This document shows, in pieces, positions 15,920-24,320 of a stretch of DNA of 36,114 nt (the first letter of the stretch is position 1; the number at the start of each line of letters is the position of its first letter). Source of the stretch: CAYLNH01 sp964384625 (GTDB lineage: Bacteria; Verrucomicrobiota; Lentisphaeria; JABSQK01); contig CAYLNH010000039.1 of NCBI GenBank assembly GCA_964384625.1, positions 1 through 36,114 on the forward strand. The letters are read 5' to 3'. Made by a program: the position numbers and the translations under genes. The notes under the pieces were generated by a model that did no database searches, was not told the DNA's origin, and worked only from the letters and a program-made list of their open reading frames with translations.

Positions 15920-18202
15920 TCAGCGCTTCAACTCGACGATGAATGCTTTGTCGTCCGCTTTGATCGTGATCTTGCCGTCGTTGCCGATTTTGCCTTCAGC
16001 AACAGGTTTGAGATGCCAGTCGAGCATGCGGTAGGTCATCCCGGCCAGTGCCGGCGCCGTGATGGTGCAGTTGACGCGGGAGTGAATCTGCGGCTTCTTC
16101 CAGGAGCCGCTGAAGATCTTCATGCCTTCCCAGACGTGGCGCGGCCGCTCCGGGCCTTTGGGATCGCGACCGACCTTCAGCCCTTTGTTGGCGCTGGTGC
16201 TTACCGCCGAGATCATCGCTGTCCGGCAGTCGTTCAGACTCCGGCCGTCGGTACTGGTGACGGCGATCGCGACGTAGTTCTCGTCCGGCGTCACCGGATA
16301 GGGCGCCTCCGGGGGATTGTCGACGCTGACCTTGCTGATGGTTACGCCGTTATCGAACTTCACAACATCGCTGTCGTATTGAGCCAGAAAGCCGACGAAC
16401 GCTGCGTTAGCCGGCGTGTCGAAGGTGAGGCAGCCCTTGTGCCAGTCATAGACCATCTGGTCGGTCGGCGTCAAGGGGCTGGGGTAAGCATAGCCCTTGA
16501 AGGGCACGGTCGGTCCCTGGATCTCATTGTCGTCGCGGGTGAGATCGATTTCGATGTTACAGCCGTAGCGGTAGCTGGTGTGCAGCATATCCATGCCCTT
16601 CTTGCCGTAGCTGCCGGCATAGTCCATGCTTTCCGGGCTGAAGATGGTCTTACGGCCATAGATGAACTTGGTCGGCTTTGGCGCCGGCTTCAGCGCCAGG
16701 CTGGTGAACATCTTGCCGGCGGCGTGCATGGCGGACAGCTGCATCTGGTCGTACTGATAGTTGAACTGGACGGCAGCGTGCCCGGGTGACGACAACGGCC
16801 CTTCGAAGGGGTCTTCATTGTTCCAGCGGTAGCCGCCGCTGAGGGTGTGCCAGCAGACGATATCCCAGTCCTGCACGGTCGCGAGGAAGAGGATGCGGTA
16901 CGGGAATTCCGCCCGGAATTTCGCGGGATTGCCGATCTGCGTTTCATAGCAGAAGAAGGGTTTGTTTTCGACCTTGTTGTGTTCGAGCCACGGCACGTTC
17001 AGGCAGATCCGGGGCGGCTCCTCGAGGCCGCTGTACCAGGGATAGCGTTTGTGTGTTGTGTCCGGTGTCCAGCCGCCGATGTAGGCACAGTGGCTGACGG
17101 CGTCGGCGTTCTGGTGGAGCAATTGTGAAATGCCGTTATAGCCGATGCCGGTGTCATAGAGACAGGGGGACAGCCGCGTACTCTTGCCGCACTTCTTGAG
17201 AGCAGCGGCGAGCCGTTGTTTGTGTGAGAGAATCAGGCCGGCGAAAAACTCGTTGACGTCGCGGGCACGATGCGCGCTGAAGTCTTCCCGGCCGTACTTG
17301 ACGCCTTCACTTTTGAATTTGGCGGATGCGTGCGGGTTGGCGTCGTTCAACGCCGCCGGTCCGGATTTGCCGCGCAGCGGCGCCAGATAGATGGTGCCTT
17401 TGACCAGATCTTCACCGGGTTTGAGCCCGCTCCATTTTGCCGTCAGGGCCGCCTGCGTTTTGTATTTGTCTTTGAGGAATTCATGCCATTTCTGCAGGAG
17501 CGAGTCACGGAAGAACTTCGGCAGCTTCTGCCATTTGCCGGAAACCATTTTGACGATCCACCACTGCTCGTTGGTCAATTCCCAGACGGCAAAGACCGGG
17601 TCGTCGGCGAGCCGTAAGCCGGTGTGCTGATTGACCACGTCCAGGCGTTTGCGCGTGTTGCGCATGGCAATCGCCTCCAGCCGCGGATCCCAGGCGATGG
17701 CGACGCAGTGGGCGACGTTGACGCCTTTCTCGCCGACGGCTTCTTTCCATGCTGCGGCGGTGGCGGGGTCATCGATGATGTCGACATCGTCCTGCCGGGC
17801 GCGGCCGCCGGCGCCGGCGGCGCCGACCCAGAGCTTCATGCCGGCCTTCTTCATCTCCGCGATGCATTGGTGGTACATATCCATGCGGCTGCCGTCGCCT
17901 TTGGTATACTTGCTGCCCTGCTTTTCGGCCGTGCGGTACAGACCCCAGATGCGGTGCATGTTGAAGCCGTAAGCCAGCAGGCGCTGAACCAGGATTTTGT
18001 TGCGGGCGTAGATGTCATCGCCGGGCGCTTTGGGCGCGGGCATGGCGCCGATGCCGCCCCAGAAGCGGATGCGTTTCCCGCCCTGGTACAGATGGCCGTC
18101 TTTGACGACGACATATTCGCTGTCGGGCGGGAGGTCCTGAGCAATGCTCTGTAATCCGATGCCGAGAATGCAGAACGCGATGCCGGCAAATATCGATTTC
18201 AT
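15920..18202 (-). CDS. secreted GH-A-like glycoside hydrolase
   Basis: 760 residues. A signal peptide (about 1-22, MKSIFAGIAFCILGIGLQSIAQ) precedes a mature part beginning DLPPDSEYVVVKDGHL. TIM-barrel markers include GFNMHRIW, VWELTNEQWW with acid/base candidate E212, and KPFFCYET with nucleophile candidate E420, followed by QDWDIVCWHTLSGG. A C-terminal beta domain (from about 565, PLTPTDQMVYDWHKGCLTF) completes the protein. It is paralogous to the proteins at 10214-12586 and 24321-26684. ATG 18202 overlaps the stop of the upstream beta-helix gene (ATGA, 18199-18202), so the two are translationally coupled and probably act on the same glycan. The clan assignment is from motif layout; the exact GH family is not recognised. 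Confidence 0.83.
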   Translation of the reverse strand: MKSIFAGIAFCILGIGLQSIAQDLPPDSEYVVVKDGHLYQGGKRIRFWGGIGAMPAPKAPGDDIYARNKILVQRLLAYGFNMHRIWGLYRTAEKQGSKYTKGDGSRMDMYHQCIAEMKKAGMKLWVGAAGAGGRARQDDVDIIDDPATAAAWKEAVGEKGVNVAHCVAIAWDPRLEAIAMRNTRKRLDVVNQHTGLRLADDPVFAVWELTNEQWWIVKMVSGKWQKLPKFFRDSLLQKWHEFLKDKYKTQAALTAKWSGLKPGEDLVKGTIYLAPLRGKSGPAALNDANPHASAKFKSEGVKYGREDFSAHRARDVNEFFAGLILSHKQRLAAALKKCGKSTRLSPCLYDTGIGYNGISQLLHQNADAVSHCAYIGGWTPDTTHKRYPWYSGLEEPPRICLNVPWLEHNKVENKPFFCYETQIGNPAKFRAEFPYRILFLATVQDWDIVCWHTLSGGYRWNNEDPFEGPLSSPGHAAVQFNYQYDQMQLSAMHAAGKMFTSLALKPAPKPTKFIYGRKTIFSPESMDYAGSYGKKGMDMLHTSYRYGCNIEIDLTRDDNEIQGPTVPFKGYAYPSPLTPTDQMVYDWHKGCLTFDTPANAAFVGFLAQYDSDVVKFDNGVTISKVSVDNPPEAPYPVTPDENYVAIAVTSTDGRSLNDCRTAMISAVSTSANKGLKVGRDPKGPERPRHVWEGMKIFSGSWKKPQIHSRVNCTITAPALAGMTYRMLDWHLKPVAEGKIGNDGKITIKADDKAFIVELKR

Positions 18203-20142
18203 GGCTGTTCCTTTTTGTTGGATTGGCCCGTGCGATAGACGGGAAGGTGATAGCTGACAAGGCTCTTCCGTGGCAGTCTCCGGGTCTGGTCACCGATCGT
18301 CTCCTCGACAATGGTGGAAAACGGCGTGCGGTGGTGGTAGAAGCCGAGCGTGAAGGATGCCTGCGCGTTGTCCTTCACGATGAACATGGGCGGATCGAGC
18401 GGCTGTTTCTTCCACGATTGATAGCTTACGCCGCCGAGGATCTCGACTTTTGCTCCATTGGTAGCGAGTACATGCGTGGCCCGTCCCTCAGTTTTGAGAC
18501 CGAGTACCCAGAGTTGTCCGCCATCAACTTCGATCATGTTCGCCTTCGGTGATTCCGGATTCAGCTGTCTTGCCCAGACCTTCTCGCCTTTGGCCATACG
18601 CAGATGCGTCGCAATGTCCTCAAGGAACCAGGTTTGGTTGGGATTCGGTTTCTTCAGCCGGCAGGCGCCATGCGCAATGTTGCGGACGATGATCGGGTAT
18701 TTGGATTTGCTCTCGAACAAATACCGATCACGCAGTCCTTTCCAGCCGCCGTATTTGAGCACATTGAAGAACCGCTCAAATACGATTGGGCCCTTCAAAT
18801 CCTCAGCAAACGTTATGGCAACGCCGCCGATGGGCAGCTTGGGGCTGATCCAAAGAATGTTCTCCATGCCGATGATGCGGTTAACACTGCCATGCACGCG
18901 CACGGGTTGGGTCAGCACATACTTGCCCTGCTTCTTGCCGATCTTGGGGAAATAGATGGTGGTCTTCCCGGCTGCTGCTGCCTGATCGATGGCTGCCTGC
19001 AGCCCGTCTTCGCCGGGCGCGACCTTGACCCATTTGGCCATGTCCATCTCCCATGGGATCTCGAGCGTCTCCTTGATCGGCAAGCGAAGTGTTGCCGGCT
19101 TGGCACCGAACAGCGCATGCGCCTTGCCGTCGTGCCATTCTGCGATTGGGCCATCGACAAACGTCCCGTTCGCGGTTTTGATGCTGTGCGCATAGCCGGC
19201 GACTTTGACATCGCGAATGAGGACTTTCGGATTCACCACGGTGATTGCCGTCGCCGCTGTCCCATTACCTTGCAGGTCTCCTTCGATGAGCGTCAGCTGC
19301 GTGTGCTTCACGCCGGTGAACGCCGGAACCTTGCTGTTGCTCTGCAGATTTCGGATCGTCAGCCGAGAGTTCCCGGCGTTGAATCCTGCCTTGCGCTGGT
19401 TGGTAACGGTGATGTGCTCAAAGACCAGCGAGAACGTGTTGGCGGTCTGAATACCGTAGTCGAAGCCGTCGATTGAAACGTTCTTGATCAGGCCGGGACC
19501 GTTTTGGCTCTGACGCAGATCGAGGCCGATGGCGCCGCGCTTCTCCGGGTCAAGGCTGCGAATCGTAACGTCATAGACGGCGCCGGAGTTGTTGGTCATA
19601 TAGCGCAATGCCGCAGCCCCGGGGTTACCGTTGCCGATCTCAACAGTGAGACTGCGGACATAGGCGTGCATCACATCGCCTGTGCTCTGCCCTTCGTACA
19701 GCGATATAAAGGTTTTGGGCTTGGCCGGATTGTTGAAGCCAGGCGCATTGTCCTTCAGCCGAAGGATCGCACCTTCTCGGCTCTGGCCCTGCAAGTGCAG
19801 GAATCGACTCGAGCTGTGTGCTTTGCTCTTGGCATTGCCGCTGATGTTGACTCGGTCTCCGACCAAGTATATGCCGTTGGGAAAATACAGCGTGTTGTTC
19901 TTGCCGCGGTTGTTGGCAAACGCCAGACGCAGTCCCGCTGTATTGTCGGTCACGCCATCGCCCTTGAGATTGTACGGCGGCTTGGTGACATCGACTAACC
20001 CGGCATCTGCCGGAAAGACGTAGCCCGTCTTTGCACCGGCGATCGGCGCGGCCTCGGGTACCGCTTCGGGTGCGGCCTGAGCGAATACCAGAGAGGCCAG
20101 GAGGGCTAGTGCGGAGGCGATTAGACTGCGGCATGGATGCAT
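18199..20142 (-). CDS. secreted beta-helix (pectate lyase superfamily) protein
   Basis: 647 residues with a signal peptide (about 1-23, SLIASALALLASLVFAQA). The mature protein has the pectate-lyase-3 entry motif (NLKGDGVTDNTAGLRLAFAN), then a parallel beta-helix in two sections (about 40-350 and 370-620). It shares the segment GPGLIKNVSIDGFDYGI with the larger beta-helix protein at 12781-15762, so they are paralogues; this one lacks the FN3 and PA14 tail. It starts 1 bp after the coiled-coil gene and overlaps the downstream hydrolase gene by 4 bp, placing it firmly in one operon. Likely role: depolymerising or binding a polyuronate-type polysaccharide in the periplasm or outside. Active-site residues cannot be assigned. 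Confidence 0.83.
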   Translation of the reverse strand: MHPCRSLIASALALLASLVFAQAAPEAVPEAAPIAGAKTGYVFPADAGLVDVTKPPYNLKGDGVTDNTAGLRLAFANNRGKNNTLYFPNGIYLVGDRVNISGNAKSKAHSSSRFLHLQGQSREGAILRLKDNAPGFNNPAKPKTFISLYEGQSTGDVMHAYVRSLTVEIGNGNPGAAALRYMTNNSGAVYDVTIRSLDPEKRGAIGLDLRQSQNGPGLIKNVSIDGFDYGIQTANTFSLVFEHITVTNQRKAGFNAGNSRLTIRNLQSNSKVPAFTGVKHTQLTLIEGDLQGNGTAATAITVVNPKVLIRDVKVAGYAHSIKTANGTFVDGPIAEWHDGKAHALFGAKPATLRLPIKETLEIPWEMDMAKWVKVAPGEDGLQAAIDQAAAAGKTTIYFPKIGKKQGKYVLTQPVRVHGSVNRIIGMENILWISPKLPIGGVAITFAEDLKGPIVFERFFNVLKYGGWKGLRDRYLFESKSKYPIIVRNIAHGACRLKKPNPNQTWFLEDIATHLRMAKGEKVWARQLNPESPKANMIEVDGGQLWVLGLKTEGRATHVLATNGAKVEILGGVSYQSWKKQPLDPPMFIVKDNAQASFTLGFYHHRTPFSTIVEETIGDQTRRLPRKSLVSYHLPVYRTGQSNKKEQP

Positions 20143-20143
20143 G

Positions 20144-22240
20144 CTATTTGGTCTCCGTTTTGGGAGTTCCGGTAAACAGCAGGAACGAGAACCAGCCGTG
20201 GGCCGGGGCGTTCTCGACGCGGTAGAGAATGCGGTTGAGTCCCTTCTTGAAGCTGACCTTGCGGTAGGCCTCGTTGATCTTCCACGCCTTCAGTCGGGTC
20301 GTCCGCCAGATCAGCATGTTGTTGAGATAGAGGCGTGAGCCATCGTCAGCGCCGCAGACAATCCACATCTGCGTCGGCTCGTCGAACCAGAGCTCGGTGT
20401 AGGCGTAGTAGATCGAGTAGGAGTCCTTGAAGCGCACCACCGGTTGCCCGACCTTGGTGAACTTCCAGCGCACCTGCTTCTTATCCTTACCTTCATAGAC
20501 GGCGTCAAGGTCGACCACGGATTCGGGTGGGAACTTGCGTTCCATGTAACGGCGACCGTCATTAGGGAATGGGCCGACCATGTACCAACTGTCGATGTAC
20601 ATCCAGTTCGCCCCGCCCACACCCTTCTGGATGCGACGCCCGGGAACTGCTGAGAACATGGTCTTCGCTTGCGCCGCGCCCTTGAGCAAACTCAAGTCCA
20701 GATGTCTCCGGCGTGGACCTTTGCCGACGCCGTCGTACGGGTTCACCTCGATGTGGACGCCCTTGCCGCTCTTACCGCTGCCCTTCTTCTGATCCGCGTA
20801 GAGGCTGCCGCCCTTGCTGGTGTACCCACCGGCTGCACCGCCGCCGCTACTCGTCCCGCCGTCCGACGACGCACCATAGGCCTCTTCCATCAGTTCGGTC
20901 AGGTCCTTCATGTCGCCGTCGCCACCACCGTCGGCCGCGGCTTCTTCGAGGGCCTTACCGATTTCGGCGTCGGCCGCGGCGCTGTCGGCCGAGAGCTCGC
21001 TGGTGTCGCCACTGTCGCCACCGCCGGCGGTCTGCAGGAGCTCCTGGCCGCGGGCGATCATGGCGTCGACCTGGTCCAATGCCTTGCCGGCTTCACCGCG
21101 GAACGCTTCCATCTCGCCCGGGGTCGAGGCGTCGCCATCCATCGTCTCGGTATCGACGTCCTCGCGCTCGGCTTCCGGGACGTCGATGCGTTCCTTCGCC
21201 AGTTCCTTCGTGACCTCGCTGATGGTCGCCAGCTCTGCGGCACGGGCCTCAACGTACTCCTCGGTGATGCGCTCTTCGGTCTCCTTGGCTTCTTCGTACA
21301 GCTCCGATGGGGTCATCTCGGACAGTTCCGCATCGCCTTCGGCTTCGCCGTCAGTCTCATTCGGCTCATCCTCGTCGTCAGTCAGTTCTTCGACTTCTTT
21401 CAACGCCAGAATCGCCGCAGTCTGTGCGGTGAGTGCTGCTTGTTCGGCCTTCTTCGCTTCGGCCATCGCCTGCTGCAGTTCGCCGTCGCGGATCTGTTTG
21501 ATGCGCGCCCACCGCGGTCGACAGAGTTTGGCCAGGCCTTCAGCCCCCTTCATCTCGCGGTTGCGCTGTCCGATGGCACGCCCCAGGTCCTTGCGATCAC
21601 GACGGAGAGCCTTCGCGGTTTTACCCACCTTGCCCGCCGCGGTTTTGGCGTTGCGCTTGTTCTGCTTGGTCGGCTTCTCCTTTGCCAGTTCGGCCGCCTT
21701 CTTTGCATTGAGCTTGGCCTGCTCCAGCGCCTTCTCTCGCTGTGCGACACGCTGTTTCAGGCGCTCAATCTCGGCAATGCGATCCTTGGCCTTCTTAGTC
21801 GATCCCCGGCTGCGGTCGCCAAAGTACTTCAACTCGATTGCGTTGTGGCGGATCTCGACCATCAACGCCTCGACCTTGGCGGTGGCGTCGTTCGCCGCCT
21901 TCTGCGCTTCGCGCGCTTTCTTCTGCAGTTCCAGCGCCTTTGCCTGCTGGTTTTTGATGAAAGCCAGCTTGGCTTCAGCCGCAGTCTGCGCGTCGTCCGC
22001 CGCGATCTGCGCCTTCTTAACCGCATGCGTTTGCTCAACAAAACGGTTGGTCTTGTCGCCCATGTCCAGCTCATGCGCGAGCAGAGGCAAAGAGAGTGCG
22101 AGTAGAAGTCCGATCACCGGCGAAGCCGGACACGGAGCGTGGAGTTGCACTCCGCTCTTGGGGCCACTGGACGGGAGCGGAGTGCAACTCCGCGCTCCGT
22201 GTGCGCCTACGGCGCGCAAACCATTCAGAGAGGTCCTCAT
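20144..22240 (-). CDS. large secreted coiled-coil protein with C-terminal carbohydrate-binding-like domain
   Basis: 698 residues. After an odd 42-residue N-terminal extension comes a hydrophobic signal core (VIGLLLALSLPLLA, about 42-55). Residues about 65-300 are an Ala/Lys/Glu-rich coiled coil, followed by an acidic stretch (about 290-400) and a Gly/Ser/Asp-rich linker (about 430-510). The last 150 residues (SWYMVGPFPNDGRRYMERKF, then WIVCGADDGSRLYLNNMLIW) form a PA14/jelly-roll-like domain. ATG 22240 overlaps the upstream stop (ATGA, 22237-22240), which fixes the start. The extension is encoded by a 99-bp palindromic repeat inserted in frame at 22117-22215. Its place directly after exbB, exbD and the TonB-like gene suggests it is the periplasmic or surface partner of that motor, perhaps holding glycan. 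Function is inferred from context. Confidence 0.8.
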   Translation of the reverse strand: MRTSLNGLRAVGAHGARSCTPLPSSGPKSGVQLHAPCPASPVIGLLLALSLPLLAHELDMGDKTNRFVEQTHAVKKAQIAADDAQTAAEAKLAFIKNQQAKALELQKKAREAQKAANDATAKVEALMVEIRHNAIELKYFGDRSRGSTKKAKDRIAEIERLKQRVAQREKALEQAKLNAKKAAELAKEKPTKQNKRNAKTAAGKVGKTAKALRRDRKDLGRAIGQRNREMKGAEGLAKLCRPRWARIKQIRDGELQQAMAEAKKAEQAALTAQTAAILALKEVEELTDDEDEPNETDGEAEGDAELSEMTPSELYEEAKETEERITEEYVEARAAELATISEVTKELAKERIDVPEAEREDVDTETMDGDASTPGEMEAFRGEAGKALDQVDAMIARGQELLQTAGGGDSGDTSELSADSAAADAEIGKALEEAAADGGGDGDMKDLTELMEEAYGASSDGGTSSGGGAAGGYTSKGGSLYADQKKGSGKSGKGVHIEVNPYDGVGKGPRRRHLDLSLLKGAAQAKTMFSAVPGRRIQKGVGGANWMYIDSWYMVGPFPNDGRRYMERKFPPESVVDLDAVYEGKDKKQVRWKFTKVGQPVVRFKDSYSIYYAYTELWFDEPTQMWIVCGADDGSRLYLNNMLIWRTTRLKAWKINEAYRKVSFKKGLNRILYRVENAPAHGWFSFLLFTGTPKTETK
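22117..22215. repeat. 99-bp palindromic repeat element, copy 1, inside a coding sequence
   Basis: Terminal mini-hairpins CCGGCGAAGCCGG (22117-22129) and GCGCCTACGGCGC (22203-22215) enclose 28-nt arms at 22130-22157 and 22175-22202 that pair with one mismatch. The length is a multiple of three and it lies within the signal-peptide region of the coiled-coil gene without breaking the frame. A second copy is at 22759-22860. Confidence 0.93.
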
Positions 22241-22725
22241 TCCGTCTCCTCCTTCGGCTTCGCGTCGCTGGCGAACATCTCATATTCCTTCAGGAAGTCG
22301 TCGACTTCCGTGAGTGTGTCGGCGAGCTCCTGCTGCTGCTTGGTCTGCGTCTTGACGGTGTCGCCCTGTCGCGCCAGGGCCTCCTTCATCCGGGCCTCGG
22401 CCTCTTCCAGAGCGGTCTTGCGCTGTTCGTCGGCCATCTCGTCGTACGCTTCCTCGCGCGCCTGACGGACCTCCTTCATCTGCTCCTCGAGTTCGCGCAG
22501 GTGCTGAACGCGTTCCTTGAGATGCTCCTCCATCCGTTTGTTGATCTGCTCCTGGACCTCGCGCACGTGTTCCTCGGAAACCGGCGCGGCTTCCGGCGGC
22601 TCGCCTTTCTCCGGGATGCTCAGGTCGGGCTTCGGCGCAAAGACATAGATGACGCCAAACAGGATCACATGGAAGACGATCGAGAGCGCCACCCACGGAA
22701 TCTTGGTATCGCGTTTCTGCTTCAT
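22237..22725 (-). CDS. TonB/TolA-like energy transducer without C-terminal domain
   Basis: 162 residues. One N-terminal transmembrane helix (about 11-30, WVALSIVFHVILFGVIYVFA) contains S15-x3-H19, matching the S-x3-H pattern by which TonB and TolA couple to ExbB/ExbD or TolQ/TolR. A Pro/Glu segment (about 31-50) is followed by a charged coiled coil to the end (about 50-160). The usual TonB or TolA C-terminal domain is absent. It lies 177 bp after exbD, with a palindromic repeat in the gap, and overlaps the coiled-coil gene by 4 bp. The inner-membrane motor may therefore act on that coiled-coil protein through coiled-coil contact. No clear Shine-Dalgarno precedes ATG 22725. Confidence 0.78.
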   Translation of the reverse strand: MKQKRDTKIPWVALSIVFHVILFGVIYVFAPKPDLSIPEKGEPPEAAPVSEEHVREVQEQINKRMEEHLKERVQHLRELEEQMKEVRQAREEAYDEMADEQRKTALEEAEARMKEALARQGDTVKTQTKQQQELADTLTEVDDFLKEYEMFASDAKPKEETE

Positions 22726-22758
22726 AAATGGGAACAGGTTTCGGGTTCGGAATTCCTA

Positions 22759-22860
22759 CCGGCGAAGCCGGACACGGAGCGCGGAGTTATACTCCGCATC
22801 CGATCTGCGCAAGGAGGAAGAGCGGAGTACAACTCCGCGCTCCGTGTGCGCCTCCGGTGC
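22759..22860. repeat. palindromic repeat element, copy 2 (102 bp), intergenic
   Basis: The same architecture as 22117-22215: CCGGCGAAGCCGG at one end, GCGCCTCCGGTGC at the other, and inverted arms CACGGAGCGCGGAGT / ACTCCGCGCTCCGTG around a variable loop. It is placed between exbD and the TonB-like gene and would form a strong hairpin in the operon mRNA. Confidence 0.92.
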
Positions 22861-22902
22861 GGAAGAAGACCAGATTGACGAATCAACGAGTTCATTGATC
22901 AG

Positions 22903-23337
22903 CTACTTCCGGCTGCTGAGCCGCATGTCTTTCTCGACCATCGTGTGGAAACTGATCCGTCGCAGGCCGTAGAACTGGCAGAGATCCACAATCTCGATGA
23001 GATCCTGGTAGACCACGTTACGATCGGCATCGATGCGGACCTTCTGACTGGAACCGAGTTTCGATCGCTCACGGAGAATCCGATGAAGTGATTCCGTGCT
23101 GACGATTTCGCCGTTGACGTAGCGGCGGCCGTCCGCGTCCAGGCCGAGGACGAGTGAACTGCTGTCCTTCGCGGCCATGATGCTCACAGCCGAGTACGGC
23201 AGGTCAACCGGCAGTTCCGGCTCGTGCTTCTTCAGCGTCGTTGCGACGAGGAAGAAAATGAGCAGCAGAAACACGCAGTCGATCAACGGTGCCATCTGCA
23301 CATCAGGCGCATCATCCTCTTCAGGAAGCATGCTCAT
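22903..23337 (-). CDS. exbD: ExbD/TolR-family biopolymer transport protein
   Basis: 144 residues. A short cytoplasmic N-terminus is followed by one transmembrane helix (about 16-35, APLIDCVFLLLIFFLVATTL) carrying the conserved aspartate D20 used for proton coupling in ExbD/TolR. A periplasmic domain follows (about 40-135), with RIDADRNVVYQDLIEIVDLC typical of the family. ATG 23337 overlaps the exbB stop (ATGA, 23334-23337). With ExbB it forms a proton-driven inner-membrane motor; the likely output is the S-x3-H transducer encoded next. Whether it is functionally Exb-like or Tol-like cannot be decided from sequence alone. Confidence 0.92.
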   Translation of the reverse strand: MSMLPEEDDAPDVQMAPLIDCVFLLLIFFLVATTLKKHEPELPVDLPYSAVSIMAAKDSSSLVLGLDADGRRYVNGEIVSTESLHRILRERSKLGSSQKVRIDADRNVVYQDLIEIVDLCQFYGLRRISFHTMVEKDMRLSSRK

Positions 23338-24185
23338 GCGGCTTCCTCCGTGCCCTTGATCCGATGGCCGAGACCGCGGCGGATCAGAGACATGGTCGCC
23401 TGTTCCATGATCTTCCCGAATTTCTCCGTGCGCGACCGGAAGAAGTGGTAGAGCGCAATCGCAGGAATCGCGATGACCAGGCCGCCGGCCGTGGTGACCA
23501 GCGCCTTCGAGATGCCGCCCGCGAGAATCGAGGCATCGCCCATCTCGCCCATCAAGGCGACTTTGTCGAAACTCTCGATCATGCCCAGCACCGTGCCGAA
23601 CAGCCCGACCAACGGCGCCAGCGTGGCGACCACCGTCAGCGGCCGGAGCTTCATCAGGTGTCCGCTCAACTCGAAGCGGCCGAGTTCATCCACTTCTTCA
23701 GTCAGCAACGCCGGATCATCCGTGCGGTTCTCGACCAGGTGCGAGACGATGTCGGCGTAGACGCTGGGTTGCGCCTGGCAGGCCTCCTGGAGGGCGTCGA
23801 AGTCTTGTGCCTTCCAGAGTTCCCTGGATTGCTCAATGAGTGTCTCCGGCGCAATCGCGTTGCGCCGCAGGCGGAACACCCGTTCGACGGCGACCGATAC
23901 CATCACGATGGACAGCGCCAGCAGCACGGCCATCGACCAGCCGCCTTCCCTGACCTTCGCGACGAACGCCGCACCGCCGCTCAGTTTTTTGTCCTTCGTC
24001 TTCGGCTTGGGCTTCGCCGCTTCCGTTGCTTCGGTCTCGGGAGCCGCAGCCTCCGCTGCTGCGGCGTCGGTCTTGGCGGGCGGCTTGGCTTCCTGGCCTT
24101 GCCCGGCCATGGCGATCAGGCAGAACGCCAGCAGTACCGTGCAGATGGTCAGTCGCGTCCACATTGTTGCTCGTCTGTTCTTCAT
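23334..24185 (-). CDS. exbB: ExbB/TolQ/MotA-family proton channel protein
   Basis: 283 residues. An N-terminal signal-like helix (about 8-28) and an Ala/Pro/Lys-rich periplasmic stretch (30-70) precede the core. Core helices are at about 82-105 (GGWSMAVLLALSIVMVSVAV), 182-205 (PLTVVATLAPLVGLFGTVLG) and 222-248 (AGGISKALVTTAGGLVIAIP). The LAPLVGLFGTVLGM and ISKALVTTAGGL motifs are diagnostic of the ExbB/TolQ channel. The added N-terminal periplasmic part is as in longer ExbB versions. ATG 24185 follows GGAG with 8-base spacing, using the same 17-nt start context as the PA14 lyase gene. It is the first of at least five closely linked genes through 18199. Confidence 0.92.
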   Translation of the reverse strand: MKNRRATMWTRLTICTVLLAFCLIAMAGQGQEAKPPAKTDAAAAEAAAPETEATEAAKPKPKTKDKKLSGGAAFVAKVREGGWSMAVLLALSIVMVSVAVERVFRLRRNAIAPETLIEQSRELWKAQDFDALQEACQAQPSVYADIVSHLVENRTDDPALLTEEVDELGRFELSGHLMKLRPLTVVATLAPLVGLFGTVLGMIESFDKVALMGEMGDASILAGGISKALVTTAGGLVIAIPAIALYHFFRSRTEKFGKIMEQATMSLIRRGLGHRIKGTEEAA

Positions 24186-24289
24186 TGGCGTATCTCCGTA
24201 TCTTCTGCAGTCTTCCTTCGTCTCAACCTTTGTCCTAACCTTCGTTCCTGTCCGCGAGGACTAGCGACTCGCGACGCATATTCGGACAG

Positions 24290-24307
24290 GCCCCGCAGGT
24301 GCGGGGC
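24290..24307. terminator. GC-rich hairpin between GH gene and exbB
   Basis: An 8-bp stem GCCCCGCA/TGCGGGGC with a 2-base centre begins 13 bp after the stop of the 787-residue hydrolase (24321-26684, minus). No T-tract follows, so it may attenuate rather than fully stop transcription into exbB. Confidence 0.4.
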
Positions 24308-24320
24308 GCACCGAGCCGCT

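Noticed and set aside
20669..22105. Plus-strand Leu/Arg-rich frame of 478 codons
   Set aside because: Complement of the Ala/Lys/Glu coiled coil; the repetitive codons create open frames on the other strand.
22903..24185. Possible TolQ/TolR cell-division Tol system
   Set aside because: No tolB, pal or ybgF homologues are adjacent and the neighbours are glycan enzymes; ExbB/ExbD naming is kept, with the caveat that the families overlap.
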